From the NCBI GenBank assembly GCA_016195265.1, contig JACPZW010000036.1, positions 1 through 39,553 on the forward strand: a DNA stretch of 39,553 nucleotides. The letters run 5' to 3'. The stretch is from Acidobacteriota bacterium (GTDB taxonomy: Bacteria > Acidobacteriota > Vicinamibacteria > Vicinamibacterales > CAVVIG01). Below are positions 7,745 through 15,839 of this stretch, one piece after another; the stretch's first letter is position 1; the number at the start of each line of letters is the position of its first letter. The position numbers and the translations under genes were made by a program. The notes below the pieces were generated by a model. That model saw only the letters and a program-made list of their open reading frames with translations, searched no databases and had not been told where the DNA came from.

Positions 7745-7880
7745 GATGAAAGCGCTCCCTCTATGAGTGCCGTCGAGTATCCGGCAATTTGCGGCCGGAC
7801 AGTCAGTCGGAGTGCACGGGAAGTGCCAAGGGAAGGCCGAGGGCGAAGGAAATGGTCGCAGGGATCAGAGGACAAGGCTC

Positions 7881-7916
7881 TCAGCCCTCTGCCCTAAGCC
7901 CTTAGCCCTTTGCCTA
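7881..7916. repeat. Period-7 tract (AGCCCT units)
   Basis: CAGCCCT, CTGCCCT, AAGCCCT, TAGCCCT and TTGCC follow one another in exact 7-base phase in the gap between the NapC-like gene and mtrA. The first bases of each unit vary and GCCCT is kept. Confidence 0.65.
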
Positions 7917-9284
7917 TTCGATCTTGTGGCAGCTCTCGCAGTCCTGGCCGATCGCCTTGCCTTCCTTCGACTTGTGGTTGTCGTCGTGGCAGCGGAAGCA
8001 GCCGGGGAAATCCATGTGGCCGATGTTGTTGGGGTAGGTGCCGAACTGCACGTGCATTTCAGGAAACACGTTGCGCCGGTACGCGCGGTCGGCTGCGGCG
8101 ACGGCCTTCTCGACATCCTGCCGCCGCGACATATAAATGTTGGAGAACTGGGTGCGGTAAAAATCCCGCAGCGCGCGGGAAATTCCCTCGGTCGCGGCGT
8201 CCTGCGACGCGTACGTCGCGTTGAGCGCCTTGACGGCTTCGCGCCGGACGAACGGCAGGGATTTCGGCATTTCGTCGCGCGCCATCATCTCGTTCACGGC
8301 GCGCTCGGGCGTCGCCGCCATTGGATGGCTCGGCCGGTTGTGGCAGTCCATGCAGTCCATGCGCCGGCGCTCGCCTTTCGCGAGCTGATCGGGCGTCGTC
8401 CCCGACGCGGTGTACTCGCGCACGCTGCCGAAGCGATCCTTCACGCGCACCCACGGAATCACCTGACGCTTGTTGTCGGTCGCGATGTACTCGACTTCGT
8501 TCGCCACGTTCATGTGCCAGTGGATACCCTGCGCGAGGCCGAGGCGCTCGCTGCCGCCGCCGACGTGGACCTGGAGCGTCGTCACCGACTCGGTGTTCTT
8601 TTCGTCCTCGCCGTACTCGTACACGCGCCGGATCTTGTCGCCGTGGAACTTCTCCGGCCAGTGGCACTGCTCGCAGACTTCGCGCGCGGGGCGCAGGTTC
8701 TGCACGGGCGACGGAATCGGCCGCTGGTACGTGTTGAGCGTGACCGCAAACACCTGGCGCGTACCGGACAGCTTGGAGCGCGCGAACCACGACGCGCCGG
8801 GGCCGATGTGACACTGGACGCACGTGACGCGCGAGTGCGGGCCGTCCTGATACGCGGCGAACTCCGGCTGCATGACGCCGTGGCACACCTGGCCGCAGAA
8901 CTGCACCGAGTCCATGTACTCGACGCCGCGATACGCTGCGAGCGACACGATGACGACGTTGGCGAGCGTCATCGCGAAGACGATCACGGTGGCCCGCCAC
9001 TGCGCAGGATCGTTCAGATCGAGCCGCGGCCAGTGAAGCTCGGCCGACGGGCGGCCGCGCGTCCGCCGGCGGCGCTCGAACCACGCACCGATCGGAATCA
9101 GCGCCAGGCCGAACAGGAACACGCCGGGCAGGATGAGAAAAAAGACGATGCCGATGTAGGGGTTCGTGTGCAGCCCGAAGAGATCGGCCAGGAACACGAC
9201 CAGAAAGAGCACGGCGCTGAGCGTGGTGAGCACCATGCCGATGATGGACACGCCGTTTCGGACGAACCGCATGGTCGAGGGCAT
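7914..9284 (-). CDS. NapC/NirT-like membrane-anchored multiheme cytochrome c
   Basis: About 456 residues. Two N-terminal hydrophobic segments (VSIIGMVLTTLSAVLFLVVFL and IGIVFFLILPGVFLFGLALI), then a third near residue 110, anchor a periplasmic heme domain with CGQVCH (a CX3CH site), CVQCH, CEQCH, CMDCH, CFRCH and CESCH. CHIGPGASWF and NLRPAREVCEQCHWPEKFHG are typical of the acidobacterial and deltaproteobacterial NapC-like group. Such proteins take electrons from membrane quinol to periplasmic partners. Lying between the hydrogenase genes and mtrAB, it is the likely link between the two. The start is uncertain: ATG at 9284 or GTG at 9296, neither with a good Shine-Dalgarno. Confidence 0.85.
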   Translation of the reverse strand: MPSTMRFVRNGVSIIGMVLTTLSAVLFLVVFLADLFGLHTNPYIGIVFFLILPGVFLFGLALIPIGAWFERRRRTRGRPSAELHWPRLDLNDPAQWRATVIVFAMTLANVVIVSLAAYRGVEYMDSVQFCGQVCHGVMQPEFAAYQDGPHSRVTCVQCHIGPGASWFARSKLSGTRQVFAVTLNTYQRPIPSPVQNLRPAREVCEQCHWPEKFHGDKIRRVYEYGEDEKNTESVTTLQVHVGGGSERLGLAQGIHWHMNVANEVEYIATDNKRQVIPWVRVKDRFGSVREYTASGTTPDQLAKGERRRMDCMDCHNRPSHPMAATPERAVNEMMARDEMPKSLPFVRREAVKALNATYASQDAATEGISRALRDFYRTQFSNIYMSRRQDVEKAVAAADRAYRRNVFPEMHVQFGTYPNNIGHMDFPGCFRCHDDNHKSKEGKAIGQDCESCHKIE

Positions 9285-9353
9285 GAGAGAAAACACTACC
9301 AGATTCGCGCGCCCAACGGCACGCCGGGCGCCACGTTGACCCGAGAGTGAGGC

Positions 9354-9755
9354 TCACCGGGGCGGGGCGGCCGAGAGCACGTAGCCCACGAGGTCCCACG
9401 CGGAGTCGTCGTCGAGCGCCTTCCAGGCGGGCATGGGGGATCCCTGGACCCCTTCACGAATCGCGAAGTACACACGACGCGCCGAGGTCGTCTGTCGCCA
9501 CTGTGGATCCGTGAAATCGCGCGGCGGGCGCGCCAGACCCTCGCGGCGCTCGCCGCGGCCGTCCGCCGACGCGCCGTGGCACAGCGCGCAGTGTTCCAGG
9601 AAGAGCGCGCGCCCGCGCACGCGCGCGTCACCGGATTGCAGCCGCGCGGCTGGCACCGGGATCGCGCGGTAGCGCGCCGGCAGATCGCGATCCGGCGCCG
9701 CGCAGGCCGAGCACGCCAGCCAGATCAACGCCAGCCAGAATCGCAGCGGCGTCAT
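9354..9755 (-). CDS. Monoheme cytochrome c lipoprotein
   Basis: A 133-residue protein with a lipoprotein-type signal (FWLALIWLACSACAAP), one CALCH heme site near residue 57 and a distal methionine candidate in GSPMPAWK, the class I cytochrome c fold of the cytochrome_CBB3 type. It is probably a membrane-tethered periplasmic electron shuttle between the hydrogenase and the multiheme proteins. Its first 128 bases overlap the end of the hydrogenase protease frame, but the signal peptide is well formed, so the start looks real. Confidence 0.8.
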   Translation of the reverse strand: MTPLRFWLALIWLACSACAAPDRDLPARYRAIPVPAARLQSGDARVRGRALFLEHCALCHGASADGRGERREGLARPPRDFTDPQWRQTTSARRVYFAIREGVQGSPMPAWKALDDDSAWDLVGYVLSAAPPR

Positions 9756-10245
9756 CGGTCTCTCTCCGGGTCAGATCGAAGCCGAGCCGCCGGATCTCCT
9801 CGACCACGGCGTCGAGCAGCCGGGGCAGCGCGGCGTGCACCGCCGGCGAGCATCCGACGCCGAGATCGATCGTCGCGGGCACGACGCCGAGGAGCACGAG
9901 ACGGGGTGGATAGCGATCGAGCCATCGGACGCCGTCGAGCAGATCGGCGACGCCAATCTGATGCGGCGACAGCCGCTGTTCGACGGCTGGCGCGACGTCG
10001 GCGCCCTCGAGGCGGACGATCGATCCGGGCGGCGCGTCGGCGCGGACCGCGTCGACGAGAATCGCGGCCGGCGCGGCCTCCAGATACGGCAACAGCGAGA
10101 GGCCCAGCGTTCCTCCGTCCATGACGTCGACGCCGGCGGGCCGCTCGAACGCGCGATCCAGCGCGTGCACCACGAGCGCGCCCGCCCCGTCGTCGGAACA
10201 CAGGATGTTGCCGAGTCCCAGGACGAGCAGTGGCTCACGGGACAT
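9628..10245 (-). CDS. Hydrogenase maturation protease (HyaD/HupD family)
   Basis: A 205-residue endopeptidase that trims the C-terminus of the [NiFe] large subunit after nickel insertion. It starts VLGLGNILCSDDGAG, with an acidic residue at the nickel-ligand position, followed by MDGGTLG and SPHQIGV, the family's other two metal-ligand regions. The usual family end falls near the EEIRRLGF segment. The last 40 or so residues are Ala/Arg-rich and overlap the signal peptide region of the cytochrome c gene in another frame. It overlaps the cytochrome b gene by 11 bases, as expected within a hydrogenase operon. Confidence 0.9.
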   Translation of the reverse strand: MSREPLLVLGLGNILCSDDGAGALVVHALDRAFERPAGVDVMDGGTLGLSLLPYLEAAPAAILVDAVRADAPPGSIVRLEGADVAPAVEQRLSPHQIGVADLLDGVRWLDRYPPRLVLLGVVPATIDLGVGCSPAVHAALPRLLDAVVEEIRRLGFDLTRRETDDAAAILAGVDLAGVLGLRGAGSRSAGALPRDPGASRAAAIR

Positions 10246-10960
10246 CGTTGCGATCCACGAACCGATAGCCCGAATACACGAGATCCTCCGGCGGCACGAA
10301 CTTGTAGCCGGAGAAGATCGATTCGAGCGTCCCGTTGCCTTCGACCTGCGACATCAGTACGGCGCTGTAGACGTGGTGCACGAGGAAGCCCAGCAGCAGC
10401 CACATCACGACGTGATGAATCCACCGGGCCGTCTGCAGTCCGCCAACGAGCGGAATCAGGAAGCGGAACGGGTGCAGCACCGATCCGACGGCGGCGCTGC
10501 CGCTGTAGATTGCGACGCCTGTCACGATCATCGCCAGCAGCAGGCAGAACACGAGCGTATAGGTCGCGCCCGCGACGGGATTGTGCCCCACGAAACCCGG
10601 CGGTTTCCTTAGCCGGAACGTGTAGAAGTACAGCGTCGGCATGAACCCCGCGCGGCGCTTCTTCGGGATCGGCAGGAACTTATCCCACCGGGCGTAGGTG
10701 TTGCCGATGAACATCCACACGATCCGCGACAGGACCGACAGCGCGAACACGATCGCGCCGTAGAAGTGGATGACCTTGGCCCACCCCATCACGAAATGCG
10801 CGCCGGCCGGGCCGGTGACGATCAGGAAGGGGTTGCCGAGGTACAGGCCGGTCGCCGAGCACAGGATGATCGACGTGGCGATGAGCCAGTGCGTGATCCG
10901 GACCGGCCACTCCCAGACGTAGACGCGCACCAGCTTTGGAGCGGCGATGGCGGCGCTCAT
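10235..10960 (-). CDS. Ni/Fe-hydrogenase b-type cytochrome subunit
   Basis: A 241-residue integral membrane protein with four hydrophobic segments and the conserved opening VYVWEWPVRITHWLIATSI. Histidines in RITHW, KVIHFYG, WIHHVVMW and LVHHVYSAV are candidate heme b ligands. HyaC-type subunits anchor the hydrogenase dimer on the periplasmic face and pass electrons to the quinone pool. The ATG at 10960 overlaps the large-subunit stop (ATGA). The upstream in-frame extension is arginine-rich and not native. Confidence 0.93.
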   Translation of the reverse strand: MSAAIAAPKLVRVYVWEWPVRITHWLIATSIILCSATGLYLGNPFLIVTGPAGAHFVMGWAKVIHFYGAIVFALSVLSRIVWMFIGNTYARWDKFLPIPKKRRAGFMPTLYFYTFRLRKPPGFVGHNPVAGATYTLVFCLLLAMIVTGVAIYSGSAAVGSVLHPFRFLIPLVGGLQTARWIHHVVMWLLLGFLVHHVYSAVLMSQVEGNGTLESIFSGYKFVPPEDLVYSGYRFVDRNDVP

Positions 10961-12663
10961 AACACCCTCACGCGCGCCAGTTCGCGCTTGCCGGCGTCGA
11001 CGACGTGGACGCCGCACGCCATGCAGGGATCGAACGAGTGAATCGTCCGGAGAATCTCAATCGGCTTCTCCGGGTCCGCCACCGGCGTGCCGATCAGCGC
11101 CTCCTCGTACGGCCCACGCTTGCCGGGACCGTCGCGGGGGCCCGCGTTCCACGTGCTGGGCACGATGCACTGGTAGTTGGCGATCGCGCCGTCCTTGATG
11201 TGGACCCAGTGGCCCAGCGCGCCGCGCGGCGCCTCGTGGAAACCGGCGCCGGTGCAGTCGGCCGGCCACGAGCTCGGATCCCATTTCGACGTGTCGTGAA
11301 TCCGCAGATCGTGGTTCGCCATGTTCGTCGTCAGCGCGTCGAGCCAGTCGCCCATCTTCTCGGCGAGCACCTGCGTCTCGATGCCGCGGGCCGCCACGCG
11401 GCCCAGCGTCGAGAAGAGCGCGGCGGGACCGACGTTGAGCTTCGCCAGGACGGCGCCGACCAGTTCCTTGACGCGCGGATGACCCGACGCGTACGCGACC
11501 AGCATCCGCGACAGCGGGCCGACTTCCATCGGCTGGCCGTCGTAGCGGGGCGCCTTCAGCCAGCTGTACTTCTTCGCGGTGTCCAGCCGTTCGTACGGCG
11601 GCTTCGGGCCCGTGTAGTTCGGTTTCGTCTCGCCGCTCGCCGGATGCAGTCCCTTCTCGTCGCCGCCGCCGTAGTCGTACCACGAGTGCGTCACGTATTC
11701 GGTGATCTTCGCCGGATCGAGACGCTCGACCGTCGCGAGGTTTTTCGCGCGGATGATCCCGCTCGGCAGGTACAGCGCCGGCTGCCGGCCATCGTCCTCG
11801 GGATACTCGCCGTACACCATGTAGTTGCCGACGCCGGCGCCATGGCCCGCCCAGTCCTTGTAGAACGAGGCGACCGCCAGCAGATCCGGAATGTAGACCT
11901 TCGTCACGAACTCCTTGGCGCTGGCGACGAGCTCGCGCAGACCCGCGATCGTGCCGACGTTGATCGACGCCTGCTGGTCCGGATCGATCGGCGTCGCCAT
12001 CCCGCCGACGAGGAAGCTCTGCAGGTGCGGGTTCTTGCCGCCGAGCACGGCGTGCATGCGGATGAAGTCGCGCTGCCACTCGAGCGCTTCGAGATAGTGC
12101 GCGACGGCCATCAGGTTTGCTTCCGGCGGCAGCTTGTAGGCCGGGTGGCCCCAGTACGCGTTCGCGAACGGACCGAGCTGCCCGCGATCGACGAAGCCCT
12201 TCACGCGATCGCGGACGCCGGCGAAATACTTCGTGCTCGACTTCGGCCAGTCCGAAATCGATTCCGCCAGCGACGAGGTCTTCGCGGGATCGGCCGAGAG
12301 CGCCGACACGATGTCCACCCAGTCCAGCGCGTGCAGGTGATAGAAGTGGACCACGTGATCCTGCACGCACTGCGACGCGATGATCAGATTGCGCAGCAGC
12401 CGGGCGTTGGGCGGCGGCGTGGCGCCGATGGCGTTCTCCACCGCGCGAATCGACGTGATCGCATGGACGGTCGTGCAGACGCCGCAGATGCGCTGCGTGA
12501 ACGCCCACGCGTCGCGCGGATCGCGGCCCTGGAGAATCAGCTCGATCCCCCGGAACATCGTGGACGAGGACCACGCGTCGCGGACGACGCCGCCGTCGAC
12601 TTCTGCCTCGATGCGAAGGTGCCCCTCGATGCGAGTGACGGGATCAACGACCACGTGACTCAT
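10957..12663 (-). CDS. [NiFe] hydrogenase large subunit, group 1 type
   Basis: A 568-residue catalytic subunit. The N-terminal VVVDPVTRIEGHLRIE and RICGVCTTVHAITS supply the first CxxC pair of the Ni-Fe site. DPCMACGVH near the C-terminus supplies the second. The 15 residues after that histidine (VVDAGKRELARVRVL) are the extension expected to be removed by the protease encoded two genes downstream. Substrate H2, with electrons passed to the small subunit. It overlaps the small-subunit gene by four bases (ATGA). Association with a Tat-exported small subunit and cytochrome b marks it as a periplasm-facing uptake enzyme. Confidence 0.96.
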   Translation of the reverse strand: MSHVVVDPVTRIEGHLRIEAEVDGGVVRDAWSSSTMFRGIELILQGRDPRDAWAFTQRICGVCTTVHAITSIRAVENAIGATPPPNARLLRNLIIASQCVQDHVVHFYHLHALDWVDIVSALSADPAKTSSLAESISDWPKSSTKYFAGVRDRVKGFVDRGQLGPFANAYWGHPAYKLPPEANLMAVAHYLEALEWQRDFIRMHAVLGGKNPHLQSFLVGGMATPIDPDQQASINVGTIAGLRELVASAKEFVTKVYIPDLLAVASFYKDWAGHGAGVGNYMVYGEYPEDDGRQPALYLPSGIIRAKNLATVERLDPAKITEYVTHSWYDYGGGDEKGLHPASGETKPNYTGPKPPYERLDTAKKYSWLKAPRYDGQPMEVGPLSRMLVAYASGHPRVKELVGAVLAKLNVGPAALFSTLGRVAARGIETQVLAEKMGDWLDALTTNMANHDLRIHDTSKWDPSSWPADCTGAGFHEAPRGALGHWVHIKDGAIANYQCIVPSTWNAGPRDGPGKRGPYEEALIGTPVADPEKPIEILRTIHSFDPCMACGVHVVDAGKRELARVRVL

Positions 12664-13823
12664 GACCGTCCTCCCTTCGCGCCGCCGGTCTCGTCAGGGG
12701 GCGTCCCCGCTGCCGGCCCCGCGGGCTGCGGACCGCGCTGCATGCGCTCGATGTCGCTGCGTCGCCTGATCATCGAGATCACGCCGTGCCCGGCGAACGC
12801 CGCGCCCACGGCGATCACGGCGCCGACGCCGACCTGATCGACCGTCGTCCCGATGCCGAAGCCGGGAATGCCCGGGAGATGCCGATAGAAGGGCGTCATC
12901 TTGTCCCAGAAATCCGGCTCGGCGCAGCCGATGCACGGATGCCCGCAGCCGATCGGCCAGTTCGTGCCGCCGTTCCACCGCACGTTCGGGCAGTTCTGAT
13001 AGGTCACGGGCCCCTTGCAGCCCATCTTGTAGAGGCAGTAGCCGGTGCGATGCCCTTCGTCGCCCCACTGCTCGACGTACTGGCCCGCGTCAAAGTGCGC
13101 GCGCCGCTCGCAGTTGTCGTGAATCGCCTTGCCGTAGGCGAACAGCGGACGGTGGTACGCGTCGAGCGGCGGCAGCCGCTTGAACGCCAGGTAGTACACG
13201 ACGAGCGCCGTGAGATTTTCGACGTTGGCCGGACACGCCGGCAGGTTGATCAGGTTCTTGAGGCCCGGCACCGCGTCGGCGACGCCGAGCGCGCCCGTCG
13301 GATTGGGCGACGCCGCCGGCAGGCCGCCGAACGCCGCGCACGTGCCGATGGCGATCGTCGCCGCGGCCTTGCCGCAGACCTCGCGCGCGATGTCGATGGC
13401 GGCGCGCCCGCCGATTGTGCAGTACGCGCCGCCGGCGGCGGTCGGGATCGACCCTTCGACGACGGCGATGTAGCCGCCGCTTTTCTCGGCGACCGTCTTG
13501 GTCAGCGCGGCCTCGGCCTGATGGCCGGCCGCCGCCATGATGGTCTCGTGATAGTCGACCGACAACGTGTCGAGCACGATTTCGGCCGCCGTCGGCCGGC
13601 TGGCGCGCAGGAACGATTCCGTGTTGCCCGCGCAGTCCTGGAACTCGAGCCAGACCAGAATAGGTTTCGGCGTGCGTTCAACCGCTTGCGCCACCGCCGC
13701 CGCGAGCGAATCGGGCAGCGCCAGGACGGATGTCATCGCCGCGCAGAACTGAAGGAACTCCCGCCGCGAGACGCCGTGGCTCTCGAGTTCACGCTCGAGC
13801 CACGAGCCCTGCAAGTCGGACAT
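12660..13823 (-). CDS. [NiFe] hydrogenase small subunit, Tat-exported
   Basis: A 387-residue FeS subunit. The Tat signal (SRREFLQFCAAMTSVLALP) is followed by the proximal-cluster motif FQDCAGNTESF, then GTCAAFGG and LPACPANVEN. HDNCERR, GYCLYKMGCKGP and the WPIGCGHPCIGC segment ligate medial and distal clusters. A C-terminal hydrophobic stretch (VGVGAVIAVGAAFAGHGVI) is the membrane anchor, ending in a basic and proline-rich tail. The first motif has Asn where the canonical second cysteine (CxxC) stands. The ATG at 13823 has AGG about 7 bases upstream. A sigma-54-like promoter lies 55 bases upstream. Confidence 0.95.
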   Translation of the reverse strand: MSDLQGSWLERELESHGVSRREFLQFCAAMTSVLALPDSLAAAVAQAVERTPKPILVWLEFQDCAGNTESFLRASRPTAAEIVLDTLSVDYHETIMAAAGHQAEAALTKTVAEKSGGYIAVVEGSIPTAAGGAYCTIGGRAAIDIAREVCGKAAATIAIGTCAAFGGLPAASPNPTGALGVADAVPGLKNLINLPACPANVENLTALVVYYLAFKRLPPLDAYHRPLFAYGKAIHDNCERRAHFDAGQYVEQWGDEGHRTGYCLYKMGCKGPVTYQNCPNVRWNGGTNWPIGCGHPCIGCAEPDFWDKMTPFYRHLPGIPGFGIGTTVDQVGVGAVIAVGAAFAGHGVISMIRRRSDIERMQRGPQPAGPAAGTPPDETGGAKGGRS

Positions 13824-13878
13824 ACAACACCTGCCTTCCGAGAATTCGTCAGTTATCAGACGATCGCGCGCTGAAACC

Positions 13879-13893
13879 GCAAGAGAGATGCCA
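13879..13893 (-). promoter_or_regulatory. Sigma-54-like promoter of the hydrogenase operon
   Basis: On the minus strand TGGCAT, five bases (CTCTC), TTGC, against the -24/-12 consensus TGGCAC-N5-TTGC: one mismatch, with the essential GG and GC kept and spaced correctly. It lies just after the stop of the cytochrome b gene and about 55 bases before the hydrogenase ATG. Hydrogenase operons are often sigma-54 dependent, with an NtrC-type activator not seen here. Confidence 0.6.
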
Positions 13894-13901
13894 GATGTTC
13901 T

Positions 13902-14744
13902 CTACCGAATCGGACCCGAGAAGGTCAGGACGATCGGCGTGAGGAGGGTCACCACGATGATCGCGACGACGGCGAAGCCGATCGTCAGCACGACCGCGGC
14001 CACCACGCGCGCCGCCGGCAGAATCCAGTCGGGCGCCGGGCCGACGGCCTGCTGATCGAGACGCCCCGCCGCCCGTAGCCGGTCGTACTCATCGGGGCGT
14101 TCCTCGCGCAACTCCTCTTCGCTGACGCGCCCGGTGAAGATCACGGGGTCCATCGGAAATTTTTCCGGGCGCATGTGCGTATTGAAGAAATGAATGGTGA
14201 AGATGAAACCCACGGCCAGCAGCGCCTCTTCACCGTGGATGAGCGTCGCGACGTTGAACAGCCAGCCGGGCACGACGCGGGCGAACACGGTCGGGAACCA
14301 GAGCATCAGGCCGGATCCGCCGATGATGCCCATGCCCCAGAAGACCGCCATGTAGTCGAACTTCTCCCAGTAGGTGTAGCGATCGAACCGCGGCCGAGGC
14401 CCGCGGCCGAAGAACCACTTCAGGTGCCCGATCAGATCGCGCGCATCCCGCGGCTGCGGCACCATGGAGGACGGCCCCCACAGGACGCCGAGGTCGCGAT
14501 CGACGACGAGCCGCGTGCCGACGCGCGCGAGGTGCACCGCGAACACGCCGATCAGCAGCAGGGCCGACGTGCGATGCAGCAGACCGGCCATATGGAACCC
14601 CCCGAGGGCGTGGGCGAGCGTGCTGGCCCAGGCGGAGGCCGCAAACAGCAGCGGCAGCCCGCTGACGGCGAGGCCGAGGAAGCTCGCCATCAGCGCGACG
14701 TGGAGCCCGCGATCGACGGCGTCGAAGCGGCGATAGAGCGTCAT
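13902..14744 (-). CDS. b-type cytochrome membrane subunit (FdnI/HydC-like)
   Basis: A 280-residue protein with about five hydrophobic segments (VALMASFLGLAVSGLPLLF, ALLLIGVFAVHLARV, MAVFWGMGIIGGSGLMLWF, LLAVGFIFTIHFFNTH, and a C-terminal one). Histidines in RGLHVAL, LLHRTSAL, ATLIHGEEAL and TIHFFNTHMRPEKFPMD are b-heme ligand candidates and resemble formate dehydrogenase gamma subunits. The ATG overlaps the stop of the nonaheme cytochrome gene (ATGA). Together they look like a two-protein version of the CbcL-type quinone/multiheme module of Geobacter (b domain plus nine c-hemes); that comparison is from memory. Confidence 0.85.
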   Translation of the reverse strand: MTLYRRFDAVDRGLHVALMASFLGLAVSGLPLLFAASAWASTLAHALGGFHMAGLLHRTSALLLIGVFAVHLARVGTRLVVDRDLGVLWGPSSMVPQPRDARDLIGHLKWFFGRGPRPRFDRYTYWEKFDYMAVFWGMGIIGGSGLMLWFPTVFARVVPGWLFNVATLIHGEEALLAVGFIFTIHFFNTHMRPEKFPMDPVIFTGRVSEEELREERPDEYDRLRAAGRLDQQAVGPAPDWILPAARVVAAVVLTIGFAVVAIIVVTLLTPIVLTFSGPIR

Positions 14745-15739
14745 CGTCCGGCCTCGCGTCTGGCGACGATCGCGCGCCGGAGCCAGAGCGCCGTGTGGAT
14801 CCCGAAGAACGCGAAAACGCCGAGCAGGAGCAGGTTCATGAATTTCCCGGCGTAGTACAGCGTCGGGTTGAGCGCTTTGTTGACGCGGTCGGCGTGCGGG
14901 TCGTACTGCACGAAGCCCGCGTTCGCGTCCGCGTGACAGCGGCCGCACGTCGTGACGAGCCGCGCGGGCGAGACGGTCGAGCGCGCGTCGGACCTGCGAT
15001 AGATGTCGTGGGCGCCGTGGCAATCCGCGCAGGCGGCCACGCGGACGAAGCCGAGCGACGTGACCTGGCCGTGGAACGTGTCGCGGAACGTGCGCTGCGA
15101 TTCGATGTGGCACGAGCCGCATTCCGCCGTCACGCTCAGGCGCCAGGCCTCGGTGTCGGCGCGCTTGATCGAGTGCGCGGTGTGGCAGTCGGCGCACACC
15201 GGCGCGCGCGGGTCGCCCTTCGCGAGCGCGGCGCCATGGACGCCGGCGTCGTACTTCTTCTTGATGCCGTCGTGGCAGCGGCCGCACGTCGACGGAATGT
15301 TCGCGCGCGCGACGCGCGAGGCCGGGTCCGTCTTCTTCGCGATGTCGTGACGGCCGTGGCAGTCGGCGCACGCCGGCGCGACGTTGAGGCCCGCCTTCTC
15401 CTTGGCCCAGGCGTGAATGCTGTCGTGGTACTGCGATCCGATGTCGTCGTGACAGGCCGCGCACGCGACCTTCGCCAGCGTGTCCGCGTGGGGAAACTCG
15501 ACGAGCGTCGCGAGGTCCGCGTGGCAGTCCACGCATGCCATTGGCCCGTGCGTGGAGCCCTCGAACCGTTTCGCGTCGACGGCGATCGTCCGGCCGTCCG
15601 CGCGCTTGGCGTCAGCGTCGCTGTGACAGGTGAGACAGTCCTCGTTGGCGGGGGGTTTCGGCGCGGCGGATTGACCCGCAGCGGCGGCCGTGGAGATCAG
15701 GCCGGCCGCTGCCAGCGCGAGCACGAACCGGGAGAACAT
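14741..15739 (-). CDS. Nonaheme c-type cytochrome with C-terminal membrane anchor
   Basis: A 332-residue protein with a signal peptide (FVLALAAAGLISTAAAAG) and nine CXXCH sites (CLTCH, CVDCH, CAACH, CADCH, CGRCH, CADCH, CGSCH, CADCH, CGRCH). A C-terminal transmembrane segment (MNLLLLGVFAFFGIHTALWL) and a basic cytoplasmic end follow. ADCHGRHDI and ADCHGAHDI repeats indicate a cytochrome c3/7-like chain. The membrane anchor and the directly overlapping b-type subunit gene argue that it takes electrons from quinol to the periplasm. The ATG at 15739 starts just before the signal peptide; the upstream frame runs through repeats. Confidence 0.92.
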   Translation of the reverse strand: MFSRFVLALAAAGLISTAAAAGQSAAPKPPANEDCLTCHSDADAKRADGRTIAVDAKRFEGSTHGPMACVDCHADLATLVEFPHADTLAKVACAACHDDIGSQYHDSIHAWAKEKAGLNVAPACADCHGRHDIAKKTDPASRVARANIPSTCGRCHDGIKKKYDAGVHGAALAKGDPRAPVCADCHTAHSIKRADTEAWRLSVTAECGSCHIESQRTFRDTFHGQVTSLGFVRVAACADCHGAHDIYRRSDARSTVSPARLVTTCGRCHADANAGFVQYDPHADRVNKALNPTLYYAGKFMNLLLLGVFAFFGIHTALWLRRAIVARREAGR

Positions 15740-15777
15740 CGTGAGACCCCGCAGTGCCCGGTCACCAGTCGTCAGGC

Positions 15778-15836
15778 ACCCGCCTTCGCGCGTGCGCGCT
15801 TCGGCGGGCAAGCCAGTCACCAGCCACCAGCCACCG
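15778..15836. repeat. Mosaic repeat: CCCGCC hairpin plus CCAGCCA period-7 tract
   Basis: A palindrome (CCCGCCTTCGCG...CGCTTCGGCGGG) is followed by three CCAGCCA/CCAGTCA units. The same pairing of hairpin and 7-base units occurs inside the ActB gene at 26419-26505 and 26870-26971, so it behaves as one composite dispersed element. Confidence 0.65.
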
Positions 15837-15839
15837 GTA

